DNA of 64,000 bases. It comes from Paraburkholderia tropica (GTDB lineage Bacteria; Pseudomonadota; Gammaproteobacteria; Burkholderiales; Burkholderiaceae). The first letter of the stretch is position 1. The number at the start of each line of letters is the position of its first letter. The position numbers and the translations under genes were made by a program. Positions 33,441-41,995 of the stretch are shown here, piece by piece. Location: positions 372,001 to 436,000 of the forward strand of contig NZ_CAJZAR010000062.1 in the NCBI RefSeq assembly GCF_914484835.1, written 5' to 3'. The notes under the pieces were generated by a model, which did not search any database, had not been told where the DNA came from, and saw nothing but the letters and a program-made list of their open reading frames with translations.

Positions 33441-35003
33441 ATGATTCCGTTCATCGCACTAACGGGCATCGACAAGCGGTTCGGCGGCATTCACGCAATC
33501 GAGAACATCGATTTCGATGTCCGCAGCGGTGAAGTCCACGCGCTCGTCGGCGAAAACGGCGCGGGCAAATCGACGCTCATGCGCGTGATTGGCGGCGGCC
33601 ATCAGCCCGACGCCGGCAGCATCCGCGTGCAGGGCCGGGAAATGTTGCTGCGCAATCCGCACGCGGCGCTCGCCGAAGGCATCGCCGTGATTCATCAGGA
33701 GACGGCGCTCGCGCCCGATCTTTCCGTGGCCGAAAACGTCTTTCTCGGCACGTTGCCCGCTGTGATCGACTGGCGCACGCTGCGCGCGAAGGCGCGCGCG
33801 CTGATCGAAAGTCTCGGATTCGAGATCGATCCGGCGGCGCTGGTCGGCACGCTCTCGGCGGCGCAGTGCCAGGTGATCGAGATCGCCAAGGCGCTCTCGG
33901 GCGAACTCAAGCTGCTTGTGCTCGACGAACCGACCGCCGCGCTCGCGCCGTCCGACGCGGATCGTCTGCTCGAAATCGTGCGTGCGCTGCGTGCGCGCGG
34001 CGTGGGCATCGTCTATATCTCGCACCGGCTCGAAGAAGTGTTCGCCATTGCGGACCGCATCACCGTGCTCAAGGACGGCCGCCGCGTCGATACCGTGACG
34101 CCCGCCGAGATCACGCGCGACGAACTGATCCGCAAGATGGTCGGGCGGCCGCTTTCGGTGCTGTTTCCCGAGCGCAAGGCGCAGACCGGCGACGTCGTGC
34201 TGAAGGTGGATGGCCTGTCGCGCGGCGAGGCGGTGCGCGATGTGTCGTTCAGCTTGCGCGCGGGCGAAGTGGTGGGGCTGGGCGGGCTGATCGGCTCGGG
34301 CCGCACCGAAGTCGCGCGCCTGATCTTCGGCGCTGACCGCGCGGACGCGGGCACGATCGAGCTGAAGGGCAAACGTCTCAACGTGCGCACGCCGATGGCG
34401 GCCGTGCGCGCCGGTATCGGTCTCGTACCCGAGGACCGCAAGGGCCAGGGCGCGGTGCTGTCGATGCCGATCCGCATCAACGCGACGCTGGCTTCGCTGA
34501 AGTCGGTGAGCGCGCCGGGCGGCTTTCTCGCGTTCGGCCGCGAACGCGGCTACGTTTCCCAGCTGATGGACGCGCTGCGCATCAAGGCGCGCTCGATGGA
34601 CGCCGACGTGTCCACGCTCTCGGGCGGCAATCAGCAGAAAGTCGTGCTCGCCAAGTGGTTTCATGCGGACGGCGATCTCATCATCCTCGACGAACCGACG
34701 CGCGGCGTGGACGTGGGCGCGAAAGTCGAGATCTACACGCTCATCAACCAGCTCGCGGAGCGCGGCAAGGCCGTGCTCGTGATCTCGTCCGAGCATCAGG
34801 AATTGATGGGCCTGTGCGATCGCATCATGGTGATGGGCGAAGGCCGGATTCGCGGCGAATTGCAGCCCGGCGACTTCAGCGAGGAAGCGATTCTCGCGCT
34901 CTCGCTGCGGCGCGATCCCGGCGAATCTCACGGTGATCCGCATGGCGATCTCGCGGGCCAGCAGGCCAGCACGCGTGAAAGCGCCACGCTCATGCACGGT
35001 TGA
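33441..35003 (+). CDS. CUT2 sugar ABC transporter ATPase (RbsA-like)
   Basis: A 520-residue double ATPase. NBD1 has Walker A VGENGAGKS (37-44), a degenerate signature TLSAAQCQ and Walker B LLVLDEPTAAL. NBD2 has GLIGSGRTE, the canonical signature TLSGGNQQKVV and Walker B LIILDEPTRGVD. It energises import of the ligand bound by the preceding binding protein. GGAG stands before ATG 33441. The permease begins 71 bp after its stop. Together binding protein, ATPase and permease form a full three-gene CUT2 system. Confidence 0.95.
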   Translation: MIPFIALTGIDKRFGGIHAIENIDFDVRSGEVHALVGENGAGKSTLMRVIGGGHQPDAGSIRVQGREMLLRNPHAALAEGIAVIHQETALAPDLSVAENVFLGTLPAVIDWRTLRAKARALIESLGFEIDPAALVGTLSAAQCQVIEIAKALSGELKLLVLDEPTAALAPSDADRLLEIVRALRARGVGIVYISHRLEEVFAIADRITVLKDGRRVDTVTPAEITRDELIRKMVGRPLSVLFPERKAQTGDVVLKVDGLSRGEAVRDVSFSLRAGEVVGLGGLIGSGRTEVARLIFGADRADAGTIELKGKRLNVRTPMAAVRAGIGLVPEDRKGQGAVLSMPIRINATLASLKSVSAPGGFLAFGRERGYVSQLMDALRIKARSMDADVSTLSGGNQQKVVLAKWFHADGDLIILDEPTRGVDVGAKVEIYTLINQLAERGKAVLVISSEHQELMGLCDRIMVMGEGRIRGELQPGDFSEEAILALSLRRDPGESHGDPHGDLAGQQASTRESATLMHG

Positions 35004-35074
35004 CGCCGCACGCGCGCGTCGAAACAGACAGTCGTATCAGATTGCATAGATTGGACAGATTGGAGACACCTATC

Positions 35075-36079
35075 ATGAATCCCAGCGCCACCACTCCGAA
35101 CACGCGTCAGCGCCAGGCCAGCAACTGGCAGCATCTCTGGCAGACGGCGCGCCGCTTCAACACGGTCGCGATCCTCGTCGTACTGGTTGTGGCCGCATCG
35201 TTTATTTCCGACGATTTCTTTTCCGCACCCAATCTTTCGAACATCACGCGCCAGGTCGCGGGCGTCGGCATCATGTCGGTCGGCATGCTGCTCGTGGTGC
35301 TCACGGGCGGCATCGATTTGTCGGTCGGCTCGGTCGCGGCGCTCGGCAGCGTGCTGTCGGCGATGCTGATTCCCGAGCACGGCCTGTTGTTCGCGCTGGT
35401 GGCGGCGCTCGTGACGGGCGGCCTGTGCGGCCTCGTCTCGGGCGTGCTGGTGGCGTTCTGCCGCCTGACGCCCTTCGTCGTGACACTCGCGATGATGACC
35501 GTCGCGCGCGGCATCGCCATGATCGTTTCAAACGGCTCGCCGATTCTCGTCGACGACGCGGGCCAGGCGCTGCTCGACTTCGGCCGCCACAGCTATCTGG
35601 GCATTCCAGGCCCGACGCTGGTCATGCTGATCGTGTTCGTGGCGGGCGGCGTTGCGCTCGGCCGCATGCGCGCGGGCCGCGTGGTGCGCGCGATCGGCTC
35701 GAACGAGGAAGCGGTGCGGCTCTCCGGCGTGCCGGTCGCGCGCCACATTCTGGGCACTTACGTCTGCTCGGGCGTGCTGGCCTCGCTGGCGGGCATCATC
35801 TCGACGGCGCGCGCGAGCGTGGGCGCGCCTACCGTGGGCGTGGGCGACGAGCTGACCGTGATCGCCGCCGTGGTGATCGGCGGGGCGAGCCTCGCGGGCG
35901 GCAAGGGCGGCGTGCTCAACACGCTGATGGGCGTGCTGATTCTGGGCGTGATCGGCAACATCATGAATCTCGCGAGCGTGCCGGGCTACCACCAGCAGGT
36001 CGTGATGGGCGCGATCATCGTCGCGGCGGTGCTGATGCAGCAGGGCGCGGGCTTCTGGCGGCGTTGGATCTTCCGCTAA
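35075..36079 (+). CDS. CUT2 sugar ABC transporter permease (RbsC-like)
   Basis: A 334-residue inner-membrane permease with about 8-10 hydrophobic helices. The family motif TGGIDLSVGSVAALG is near residue 90 and the late segment GGASLAGGKGGVLNTLMGVLIL is typical of RbsC. As a homodimer it would form the channel. ATG 35075 has GGAG ten bases upstream; an upstream GC-rich frame from 35000 is not used. The RpiR gene follows 99 bp downstream in the same direction. Confidence 0.94.
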   Translation: MNPSATTPNTRQRQASNWQHLWQTARRFNTVAILVVLVVAASFISDDFFSAPNLSNITRQVAGVGIMSVGMLLVVLTGGIDLSVGSVAALGSVLSAMLIPEHGLLFALVAALVTGGLCGLVSGVLVAFCRLTPFVVTLAMMTVARGIAMIVSNGSPILVDDAGQALLDFGRHSYLGIPGPTLVMLIVFVAGGVALGRMRAGRVVRAIGSNEEAVRLSGVPVARHILGTYVCSGVLASLAGIISTARASVGAPTVGVGDELTVIAAVVIGGASLAGGKGGVLNTLMGVLILGVIGNIMNLASVPGYHQQVVMGAIIVAAVLMQQGAGFWRRWIFR

Positions 36080-36178
36080 ACTCCTCTTCTGGCGCGCCGC
36101 GGACCGAACCACGACGCACGGCGCGCCGGATTGCAGGACCCTGGCTCCGCGCCCGTACGTCAAAGAAGGAAATCTCGC

Positions 36179-37036
36179 GTGCCCGATTACAACATCCTCG
36201 AAGTGATTGACCGCGCCCGGCCCAATTTGCGGCGCGGCAGCCGGCAGGTCGCCGATTACATTCTGGAAAACGTTCACTCCATCGCGGAGATGAGCCTGTC
36301 CGAACTCGCGCGGCTCGCGCAGGTGAGCGAGCCGACGGTGCTGCGTTTTTGCACGACGATCGGCTGCAACGGCTTCAAGGACTTCAAGATCCGCGCGGTG
36401 CAGAGCCTCGCGCTCGGCGCGCCCGCCACGCATTCGGTGCTGTCCGGCGCGGATACGCCCGAAACCGTGGCCACGAAGATTTTCGATTACACGATCACGA
36501 GCCTCGACTGGGCGCGCAAGAAGCTCGACTTCGAGGCGATCGGGCGCGCCGTCGATCTGCTGGCGGCGGCCTCGCGCATCGAGTTTTTCGGCTTTGGCGC
36601 ATCGGGCATCGTGGCGCTGGACGCGCAGCAGAAGTTTCCGCTGTTCGGCGTGCCGTGCGTGGCGCATCAGGATTCGCATCAGCAGTTCATTGCCGCTTCG
36701 ATGCTGAAACCGGGCGATGCGGTGGTAGCGATTTCCAATACCGGCGCGACGCGTTCGCTCATCGAAGTCGCGCGCACGGCGAAGGAACGCGGCGCGCATG
36801 TGGTGGTGATCACCGGTTCGCACGGGCCGCTGACGCGTTATTGCGATGTGGCCGTGGTGGCGGAGACGCTTGAAAATACCGATGTGTATACACCGACCAC
36901 GTCGCGGCTGGCGGCGCTGGTGATCGTGGATATTCTGTCCACCAGCGTCGCGTTGAAAAAGGGCGAGGCCCACGCGCGCGACGTGCAGGACATGAAGCGC
37001 CATCTCGCCGATATGCGGACTTCCGGCGTGATCTGA
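36179..37036 (+). CDS. RpiR/HexR-family transcriptional regulator (HTH + SIS)
   Basis: A 285-residue regulator. The N-terminal HTH_6 domain has the usual pattern (VADYILENVHSIAEMSLSELARLAQVSEPTVLRF) and the C-terminal SIS domain binds a sugar phosphate (FFGFGASG..., AISNTGATRSLIEVA). The GTG start at 36179 is preceded by AAGGAA and gives the expected length; the ATG at 36131 has no ribosome site. It closes the importer operon and is the obvious candidate to read a phosphorylated sugar and control the divergent locus. The palindromes at 30839-30861 and 39810-39832 are possible sites. Confidence 0.92.
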   Translation: MPDYNILEVIDRARPNLRRGSRQVADYILENVHSIAEMSLSELARLAQVSEPTVLRFCTTIGCNGFKDFKIRAVQSLALGAPATHSVLSGADTPETVATKIFDYTITSLDWARKKLDFEAIGRAVDLLAAASRIEFFGFGASGIVALDAQQKFPLFGVPCVAHQDSHQQFIAASMLKPGDAVVAISNTGATRSLIEVARTAKERGAHVVVITGSHGPLTRYCDVAVVAETLENTDVYTPTTSRLAALVIVDILSTSVALKKGEAHARDVQDMKRHLADMRTSGVI

Positions 37037-37103
37037 TTTTTGCGGCTGGCAATTGCTCGAAACGGGTGATTGTCCTGTTCGATTATTTAGCTATCCGTAT
37101 GAT

Positions 37104-37853
37104 ATGAAAATTCTTGTCGCTGTGAAACGCGTGGTGGATTACAACGTGAAAGTGCGTGTGAAGTCGGACGGCACGGACGTGGATATCGCGAACGTGAAAA
37201 TGTCGATGAATCCGTTCGATGAAATTGCGGTTGAAGAAGCGGTGCGCTTGAAGGAAGCGGGTGTTGCGACCGAAGTGGTCGCGGTTTCTGCGGGCGTGTC
37301 GCAGGCGCAGGAAACGCTGCGCACCGCGCTGGCGATTGGCGCGGATCGTGCGGTGCTGATCGAATCGAATGAGGACTTGCAGCCGCTGGCGGTGGCCAAA
37401 TTGCTAAAAGCGCTCCTCGATAAGGAACAGCCCTCGCTGGTGATTCTCGGCAAGCAGGCTATCGACGACGATTCGAATCAGACCGGCCAGATGCTCGCGG
37501 CTTTGGCGGATCTGCCGCAAGCGACGTTCGCTTCGAAAATCACGGTCGCCGATGGTAAGGCCACGGTCGCGCGTGAAGTCGATGGCGGCGCGGAAACCTT
37601 GTCGCTGACGTTGCCCGCTGTGGTCACCACCGACCTGCGTCTGAACGAGCCGCGCTACGTCACGCTGCCGAACATCATGAAGGCGAAAAAGAAGCCGCTC
37701 GAAACTCTGACGCCGGAAGATCTCGGCGTCGATGTCGCTCCGCGTTTGAAAACGCTGAAAGTTTCGGAACCGCCCAAGCGCAGCGCAGGCGTGAAGGTGC
37801 CTGACGTGAAGACGTTGGTCGAGAAGCTGAAGACCGAAGCCAAGGTGCTGTGA
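37104..37853 (+). CDS. etfB: Electron transfer flavoprotein beta subunit
   Basis: A 249-residue ETF beta subunit, the standard length. It begins KILVAVKRVVDYNVKVRV and contains the AMP-binding and recognition-loop region (IGADRAVLIESNEDL..., LVILGKQAIDDDSNQTGQM). With EtfA it carries electrons from flavin dehydrogenases to ETF:ubiquinone oxidoreductase. The start ATG 37104 (rather than one 51 bases earlier) matches homologues. No acyl-CoA dehydrogenase follows etfA here, so the electron donor is elsewhere or is the FAD oxidase of the upstream operon. It is 67 bp after the RpiR gene. Confidence 0.96.
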   Translation: MKILVAVKRVVDYNVKVRVKSDGTDVDIANVKMSMNPFDEIAVEEAVRLKEAGVATEVVAVSAGVSQAQETLRTALAIGADRAVLIESNEDLQPLAVAKLLKALLDKEQPSLVILGKQAIDDDSNQTGQMLAALADLPQATFASKITVADGKATVAREVDGGAETLSLTLPAVVTTDLRLNEPRYVTLPNIMKAKKKPLETLTPEDLGVDVAPRLKTLKVSEPPKRSAGVKVPDVKTLVEKLKTEAKVL

Positions 37854-37867
37854 GGGGCGCAATCAAT

Positions 37868-38800
37868 ATGACGAATCTGGTAATTGCAGAACACGACAAT
37901 CAGTCGATTAAAGCTGCGACGCTGAATACGGTTGCTGCGGCACAGAAACTGGGCGGCGATGTGCATGTGCTGATCGCGGGCCACAATGCGCAAGCGGCGG
38001 CGGATGCGGCGGCGAAGATCGTCGGCGTTTCTAAAGTACTGCTGGCTGATGCACCGCAACTCGAACAGGGCCTTGCAGAAAACGTCGAAGCGACGGTTCT
38101 TTCGATTGCGAAGCACTACACGCATATTCTCGCGCCTGCTACGGCAAGCGGGAAAAACGTCACGCCGCGTATCGCCGCGAAACTCGACGTCGCGCAGCTC
38201 AGCGATATCACGGCGGTGATTAGCGCCGACACATTCGAGCGTCCGATCTACGCAGGCAATGCGATTGCGACCGTGCAATCACAAGACGCGATCAAGGTGA
38301 TCACGGTTCGCACCACGGCATTCGATGCTGTCGTTTCGGAAGGCGGCAGCGCATCGGTGGAAAAAATCGAAGCGCCCGCAGACCGTGGCCTCGCGCGATT
38401 CGTCAATCGCGAAGTCATGAAACTGGATCGCCCTGAACTGACCAGCGCGAAGATCATCGTTTCCGGCGGTCGGGGTTTGGGCAGCGGCGAAAACTACACC
38501 CAGGTGCTCGAACCGCTCGCCGACAAACTCAACGCCGCGCTCGGCGCGTCGCGAGCCGCCGTCGACGCAGGCTACGTGCCGAACGATTATCAGGTCGGTC
38601 AAACCGGCAAGATCGTCGCGCCGCAGCTTTATATCGCGGTGGGCATTTCAGGCGCGATCCAGCACCTCGCAGGCATGAAAGACTCGAAGGTGATCGTCGC
38701 AATCAACAAAGACGAAGAAGCGCCGATCTACAGCGTGGCCGATTACGGCATCGTCGGCGATCTATTCAGCGTTGTGCCGGAACTCGTTGCGTTGACCTGA
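37868..38800 (+). CDS. etfA: Electron transfer flavoprotein alpha subunit
   Basis: A 310-residue ETF alpha subunit. The C-terminal FAD-binding signature (VSGGRGLGSGENY, AVGISGAIQHLAGM, VAINKDEEAPIYSVADYGIVGD) is intact. It starts at ATG 37868, 14 bp after the etfB stop. It forms the heterodimer with EtfB. A stem-loop lies right after the gene at 38814-38838. Confidence 0.96.
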   Translation: MTNLVIAEHDNQSIKAATLNTVAAAQKLGGDVHVLIAGHNAQAAADAAAKIVGVSKVLLADAPQLEQGLAENVEATVLSIAKHYTHILAPATASGKNVTPRIAAKLDVAQLSDITAVISADTFERPIYAGNAIATVQSQDAIKVITVRTTAFDAVVSEGGSASVEKIEAPADRGLARFVNREVMKLDRPELTSAKIIVSGGRGLGSGENYTQVLEPLADKLNAALGASRAAVDAGYVPNDYQVGQTGKIVAPQLYIAVGISGAIQHLAGMKDSKVIVAINKDEEAPIYSVADYGIVGDLFSVVPELVALT

Positions 38801-38813
38801 GCGCGATCGCTAA

Positions 38814-38838
38814 CGGCCCTGCTTGAACAGCAGGGCCG
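38814..38838. terminator. Perfect 10-bp stem-loop between convergent genes
   Basis: CGGCCCTGCT-TGAAC-AGCAGGGCCG forms a 10-bp GC-rich stem with a 5-base loop. It lies 13 bp after etfA and 14 bp beyond the convergent SDR stop. No T-run follows on either strand, so it is a weak or factor-assisted bidirectional terminator. Confidence 0.6.
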
Positions 38839-38852
38839 CGCCGCTTGCGCGT

Positions 38853-39644
38853 CTAAACTGTTCGCAACATCCCCCCGTCCACAAAATACGTGGACCCCAC
38901 GCTATAACTCGCGCGCTCCGAGCACAGGAACACGATGAAATCGGCCAGTTCCTTGGGCGAAGCAAAGCGCTGAATCGGCGCGTGCTCATTCGCGACCTGT
39001 TGCAGATAATCTTCCCAGTCGCCGCCCGTTTCGCTGGTCAGTTGTTTGGCCGTCTTGATCCAGTCCGGCGTGAGGACGAGCCCCGGATTGATGGTGTTGA
39101 CGCGAATATTGTCGCGCACCACTTCATTGGCCAGCGTCTTCGAAAACATCATCAGCGCGGCTTTCGTGACGTTGTAGATGGGCTCGTAGTCCAAAGGCTG
39201 CGTCGCACAGATCGAGGCGTTGTGCAGGATCGCGCCGCCGCCGCGCTGCTTCATCAACGGCACGAGGCCGCGCGCGAGACGCACGGCAGCCATCACGTGC
39301 AGGTCCCAATACGCTTGCCATTTTTCGTCGGGCGCATTCATGATCGTTTCATTGCTACCCGTGCCTGCGTTATTAAACAGAATGTCCGCACCGCCGAATG
39401 CGTTGGCGGTGGCGTCGACGAGCTGCGTTACGCCTTCGACCGTCGCAACGTCGCACGCCACGGGTATCGCCTGAATGCCGTGTCGAGCGGCGAGTGCTTG
39501 GGCCGCTGTTTCCAGACGTTCGCGTTGACGCGCGGCCAGCACGAGATGGGTCCCTTCGGCGGCGAAACTCTCAGCGACCGCGAGACCAATGCCGACACTT
39601 GCGCCGGTAATGACCGCGACTTTTCCACGCAATTTCAAATCCAT
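38853..39644 (-). CDS. SDR-family oxidoreductase
   Basis: A 263-residue classical SDR. It has TGASVGIGLA near residue 13, LFNNAGTG, a catalytic Ser in HNASICA, and Tyr/Lys in IYNVTKAA. The C-terminus SVGSTYFVDGGM is typical. I use ATG 39644; longer frames reach into the promoter region. It is transcribed away from the orphan binding-protein gene across a 309-bp gap, so both could share one regulator. The substrate is unknown, possibly a sugar or its lactone. Confidence 0.92.
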   Translation of the reverse strand: MDLKLRGKVAVITGASVGIGLAVAESFAAEGTHLVLAARQRERLETAAQALAARHGIQAIPVACDVATVEGVTQLVDATANAFGGADILFNNAGTGSNETIMNAPDEKWQAYWDLHVMAAVRLARGLVPLMKQRGGGAILHNASICATQPLDYEPIYNVTKAALMMFSKTLANEVVRDNIRVNTINPGLVLTPDWIKTAKQLTSETGGDWEDYLQQVANEHAPIQRFASPKELADFIVFLCSERASYSVGSTYFVDGGMLRTV

Positions 39645-39753
39645 CGCTCGCTCCTGAATGCAGTGAATCGTGTGAATGGCATGACTCGCCATGCCCGCAT
39701 TTTGCTGTCGTTCCGTGCAGTACAGCGCACTATCGCTGCGCTTATTAAACATT

Positions 39754-39768
39754 ATCATTTGTAATGAT
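39754..39768. promoter_or_regulatory. Inverted repeat ATCATT-N3-AATGAT
   Basis: A perfect 6-3-6 palindrome in the divergent gap. Flanking AAACAT (39747) and ATGTTT (39767) make a second, offset inverted repeat. It could be an operator for the leftward SDR gene. Confidence 0.4.
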
Positions 39769-39809
39769 GTTTGGGTTTGATAGCGCGCGATTTCACGTAT
39801 ACACCTATG

Positions 39810-39832
39810 TAACGATAGCAATACTATCGTTA
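39810..39832. promoter_or_regulatory. 23-bp perfect palindrome TAACGATAG-CAATA-CTATCGTTA
   Basis: Perfect 9-bp arms around a 5-nt spacer, about 122 bp before the binding-protein start. A degenerate copy lies at 30839-30861 before the paralogous importer operon. It is probably an operator for a local regulator such as the RpiR protein at 36179-37036 (inference). Confidence 0.6.
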
Positions 39833-39953
39833 TTCTGCGCTTGCACCGTCGTCGAAAATCCGCGCCATCGTGCGCGCGGAGGGCGGTCAGTGTTGTCGTG
39901 ACGATGTGAATCGCAATCCCGCCAAGCAAAACAAATAAACAGGAAAGTGCGTC

Positions 39954-40916
39954 ATGAGACTACGAAATGTGTTGATGGCCGCGCTCGTTTGCGCCGTGTC
40001 CGCGGGTCATGCCTTTGGTGCCGACAAGCTCAAGGTCGGCATTTCGATGAAGGTGCTGAACGCGCCGTATTTCTCGGCGGCCATGCAAGCCGCGAAAGCG
40101 CGTGTGACCGAACTCGGCGGCGAGCCGATCGTCACCGACGCACAAGGCACCATGCAAAAGCAGATCGCCGACGTCGAAGACCTCGTCACACGCGGCGTGA
40201 AAGTGCTGATCATCGATCCGGCTGATCCCGAAGGCCTGGTCAGCGCGGTCAATGCAGCCACGGCAGCGGGCGTGAAAGTGATCGTGATGGACGCCGACCT
40301 CGATCCGAAGGCGAATTACCTCACGCTCGTGCAATCGTCGAATCGGCAAAACGGCGCGCTGGTCGGCCGCTGGATCGTCGATACGTTCGGCGACAAGCCG
40401 CTCAAGATCGCGCTCGTATCGGGCGACAAGGGCAATCCGGTGGGCAAGGCGCGGCGCGATGGCGTGCTCGAAGGCATCGTCGAAGCGCAGCTCGAAAAGC
40501 TCGGCAAGGCGAATCTGCAAATCGTGGGGCAGGGCTGGGGCAACTGGACCGACGAAGGCGGCCTGAAGGCGATGGAAGATCTGCTAGTCGCGAATAAGGA
40601 CATCAATCTCGTGCTCGGCGAAAACGACAGCATGGTGCTGGGCGCGCGGCGTGCGATCGAGAGCGCGAATCGTCAGGGCATCACGCTCGTGGCGGCCGCG
40701 GACGGTCAGAAGGAAGCGCTCGCGCTCATCAAGCAGGGCAAGTATGGCGCGACGGCGCTCAACGATCCGGCGCTGATCGCGCGCACTGCCGTCGACCTTG
40801 GATTCAAGGCCGCGAATGGCCAGGCGCAGAACCTGCCGAAGATCACTTATACGCCGCCCGCCGTGATCGATCGCGGCAATATCGACAAGTTCTATAACCC
40901 GAAGGCCGTGTTTTAA
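39954..40916 (+). CDS. Periplasmic sugar-binding protein (CUT2), copy B, without own ATPase or permease
   Basis: A 320-residue RbsB-like protein, closely similar along its whole length to the one at 32383-33360. The signal peptide ends GHAFG before ADKLK. The shared segment VGISMKVLNAPYF and the late VAAADGQKEALALIKQGKYG are identical. No ATPase or permease gene follows; the next gene is an aldo/keto reductase. It may feed the transporter at 33441-36079 or the second one at 43140-46760. AGGAAA precedes the ATG and two palindromes lie upstream. Confidence 0.95.
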   Translation: MRLRNVLMAALVCAVSAGHAFGADKLKVGISMKVLNAPYFSAAMQAAKARVTELGGEPIVTDAQGTMQKQIADVEDLVTRGVKVLIIDPADPEGLVSAVNAATAAGVKVIVMDADLDPKANYLTLVQSSNRQNGALVGRWIVDTFGDKPLKIALVSGDKGNPVGKARRDGVLEGIVEAQLEKLGKANLQIVGQGWGNWTDEGGLKAMEDLLVANKDINLVLGENDSMVLGARRAIESANRQGITLVAAADGQKEALALIKQGKYGATALNDPALIARTAVDLGFKAANGQAQNLPKITYTPPAVIDRGNIDKFYNPKAVF

Positions 40917-40971
40917 ATCGGTCCTTCGATTCAACTGCAATGCAGTTTCCATCGAACTGGAGTCAAGCTTG

Positions 40972-41775
40972 ATGTCAGTTATTCCCGCGCTGGGTCTCGG
41001 CACATTCCGCGTCGCCCCGGACATCACCACGCAATCGGTGCGCACGGCGCTCGAACTGGGCTACCGCCATATCGATACGGCGGTCCACTACGAGAACGAA
41101 GCGGCCGTTGGCGCCGGCATTCGCGAGAGCGGTGTGAATCGCGACGAGATTTGCGTGACGACCAAGGTGTGGTTCGACAGCCTGCGCCATCGCGCGGTGC
41201 TCGACAGCCTGGAAGCGAGCCGCGAGCGGCTGGGTGTCGGTGTGATCGATGTGGCGTTGGTGCATTGGCCGTCGGTCGACGGCGTGCCGGTGGCCGAGAC
41301 GATCGGTGCGATGCGCGAGGCCGTGGACGCGGGGTTGATCCGCTACTACGGCGTGTCGAATTTCACCGGGCCGTTGCTCGACGAGGCCGTTGCGGTACCG
41401 GGCGGCGACGCAATCGTGACGAATCAGATCGAGGTGAATCCGTTCTTCGCGAATCGGGCCGACGTGGATGCGACGCATCGGCATGGCATGAAGGTCACCG
41501 CGTATATGCCGCTGGGCGAGGGGCGCGTGCAGCGCGATCCCGTGATCGCCGCGATTGCCGAACGTCATGGCGTGGACGCGCCGCAGATCGCCTGTGCGTG
41601 GCTGCTCGCGCGCGGCATGCTGGTAATTACCGCGTCGCGCAGCGTCGAGCATCAGCGTGCGAATCTGCGCGCGCTGGATGTGCGTCTGAGCGATGACGAA
41701 CTCGCACGCATCGACGCGCTCGATTGCGGTGCGCGCAATGCAAATCCGCCGTTCGCGCCGTGGAATCGGGCGTGA
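40972..41775 (+). CDS. Aldo/keto reductase (2,5-diketo-gluconate reductase-like)
   Basis: A 267-residue NADPH-dependent reductase of the AKR fold. The catalytic tetrad Asp35, Tyr40 (HIDTAVHYEN), Lys65 (TTKVW) and His98 (LVHWP) is intact. The length resembles bacterial 2,5-diketo-D-gluconate reductases. ATG 40972 has GGAG about ten bases upstream; a TTG one codon earlier is possible. It lies 55 bp after the orphan binding protein and likely acts on the imported sugar or a ketone derived from it. Confidence 0.91.
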   Translation: MSVIPALGLGTFRVAPDITTQSVRTALELGYRHIDTAVHYENEAAVGAGIRESGVNRDEICVTTKVWFDSLRHRAVLDSLEASRERLGVGVIDVALVHWPSVDGVPVAETIGAMREAVDAGLIRYYGVSNFTGPLLDEAVAVPGGDAIVTNQIEVNPFFANRADVDATHRHGMKVTAYMPLGEGRVQRDPVIAAIAERHGVDAPQIACAWLLARGMLVITASRSVEHQRANLRALDVRLSDDELARIDALDCGARNANPPFAPWNRA

Positions 41776-41859
41776 GTCGCGCTCATTGCCATGCTGGTCA
41801 AAAAATTTTCGTTTTTCGACTGGCATCTTAGATACTCAAAAAGCATGGGGTGAGAAAGG

Positions 41860-41883
41860 CCGAACCGGATAGAGGCGGTTCGG
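41860..41883. other. Inverted repeat CCGAACCG-N8-CGGTTCGG
   Basis: A perfect 8-bp stem in the 220-bp gap between the aldo/keto reductase and the next importer operon. There is no T-run, so a terminator is not certain; it could equally be a regulator site. Nothing else is evident in the gap. Confidence 0.4.
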
Positions 41884-41995
41884 TGGCTAAAAGAAGCATT
41901 CGATTCACGCAGCACAATGTTAGGCATCCAAATCAGTTGAAGCGGGTTCATAAAAATCAGGGAACTCGCTTCTCAATCGAGAGAGGAGACAGCAA

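Larger units (their letters stand above)
39645..39953. other. 309-bp divergent promoter region with two inverted repeats
   Basis: AT-rich compared with its surroundings. It holds ATCATT-TGT-AATGAT (39754-39768) and the 9-5-9 palindrome (39810-39832). A possible -35 for the rightward gene is TTGATA at 39777. No gene is supportable here. Confidence 0.5.

Noticed and set aside
41860..41883. Hairpin as an intrinsic terminator
   Set aside because: No T-run follows on either strand, so it is listed only as an inverted repeat.
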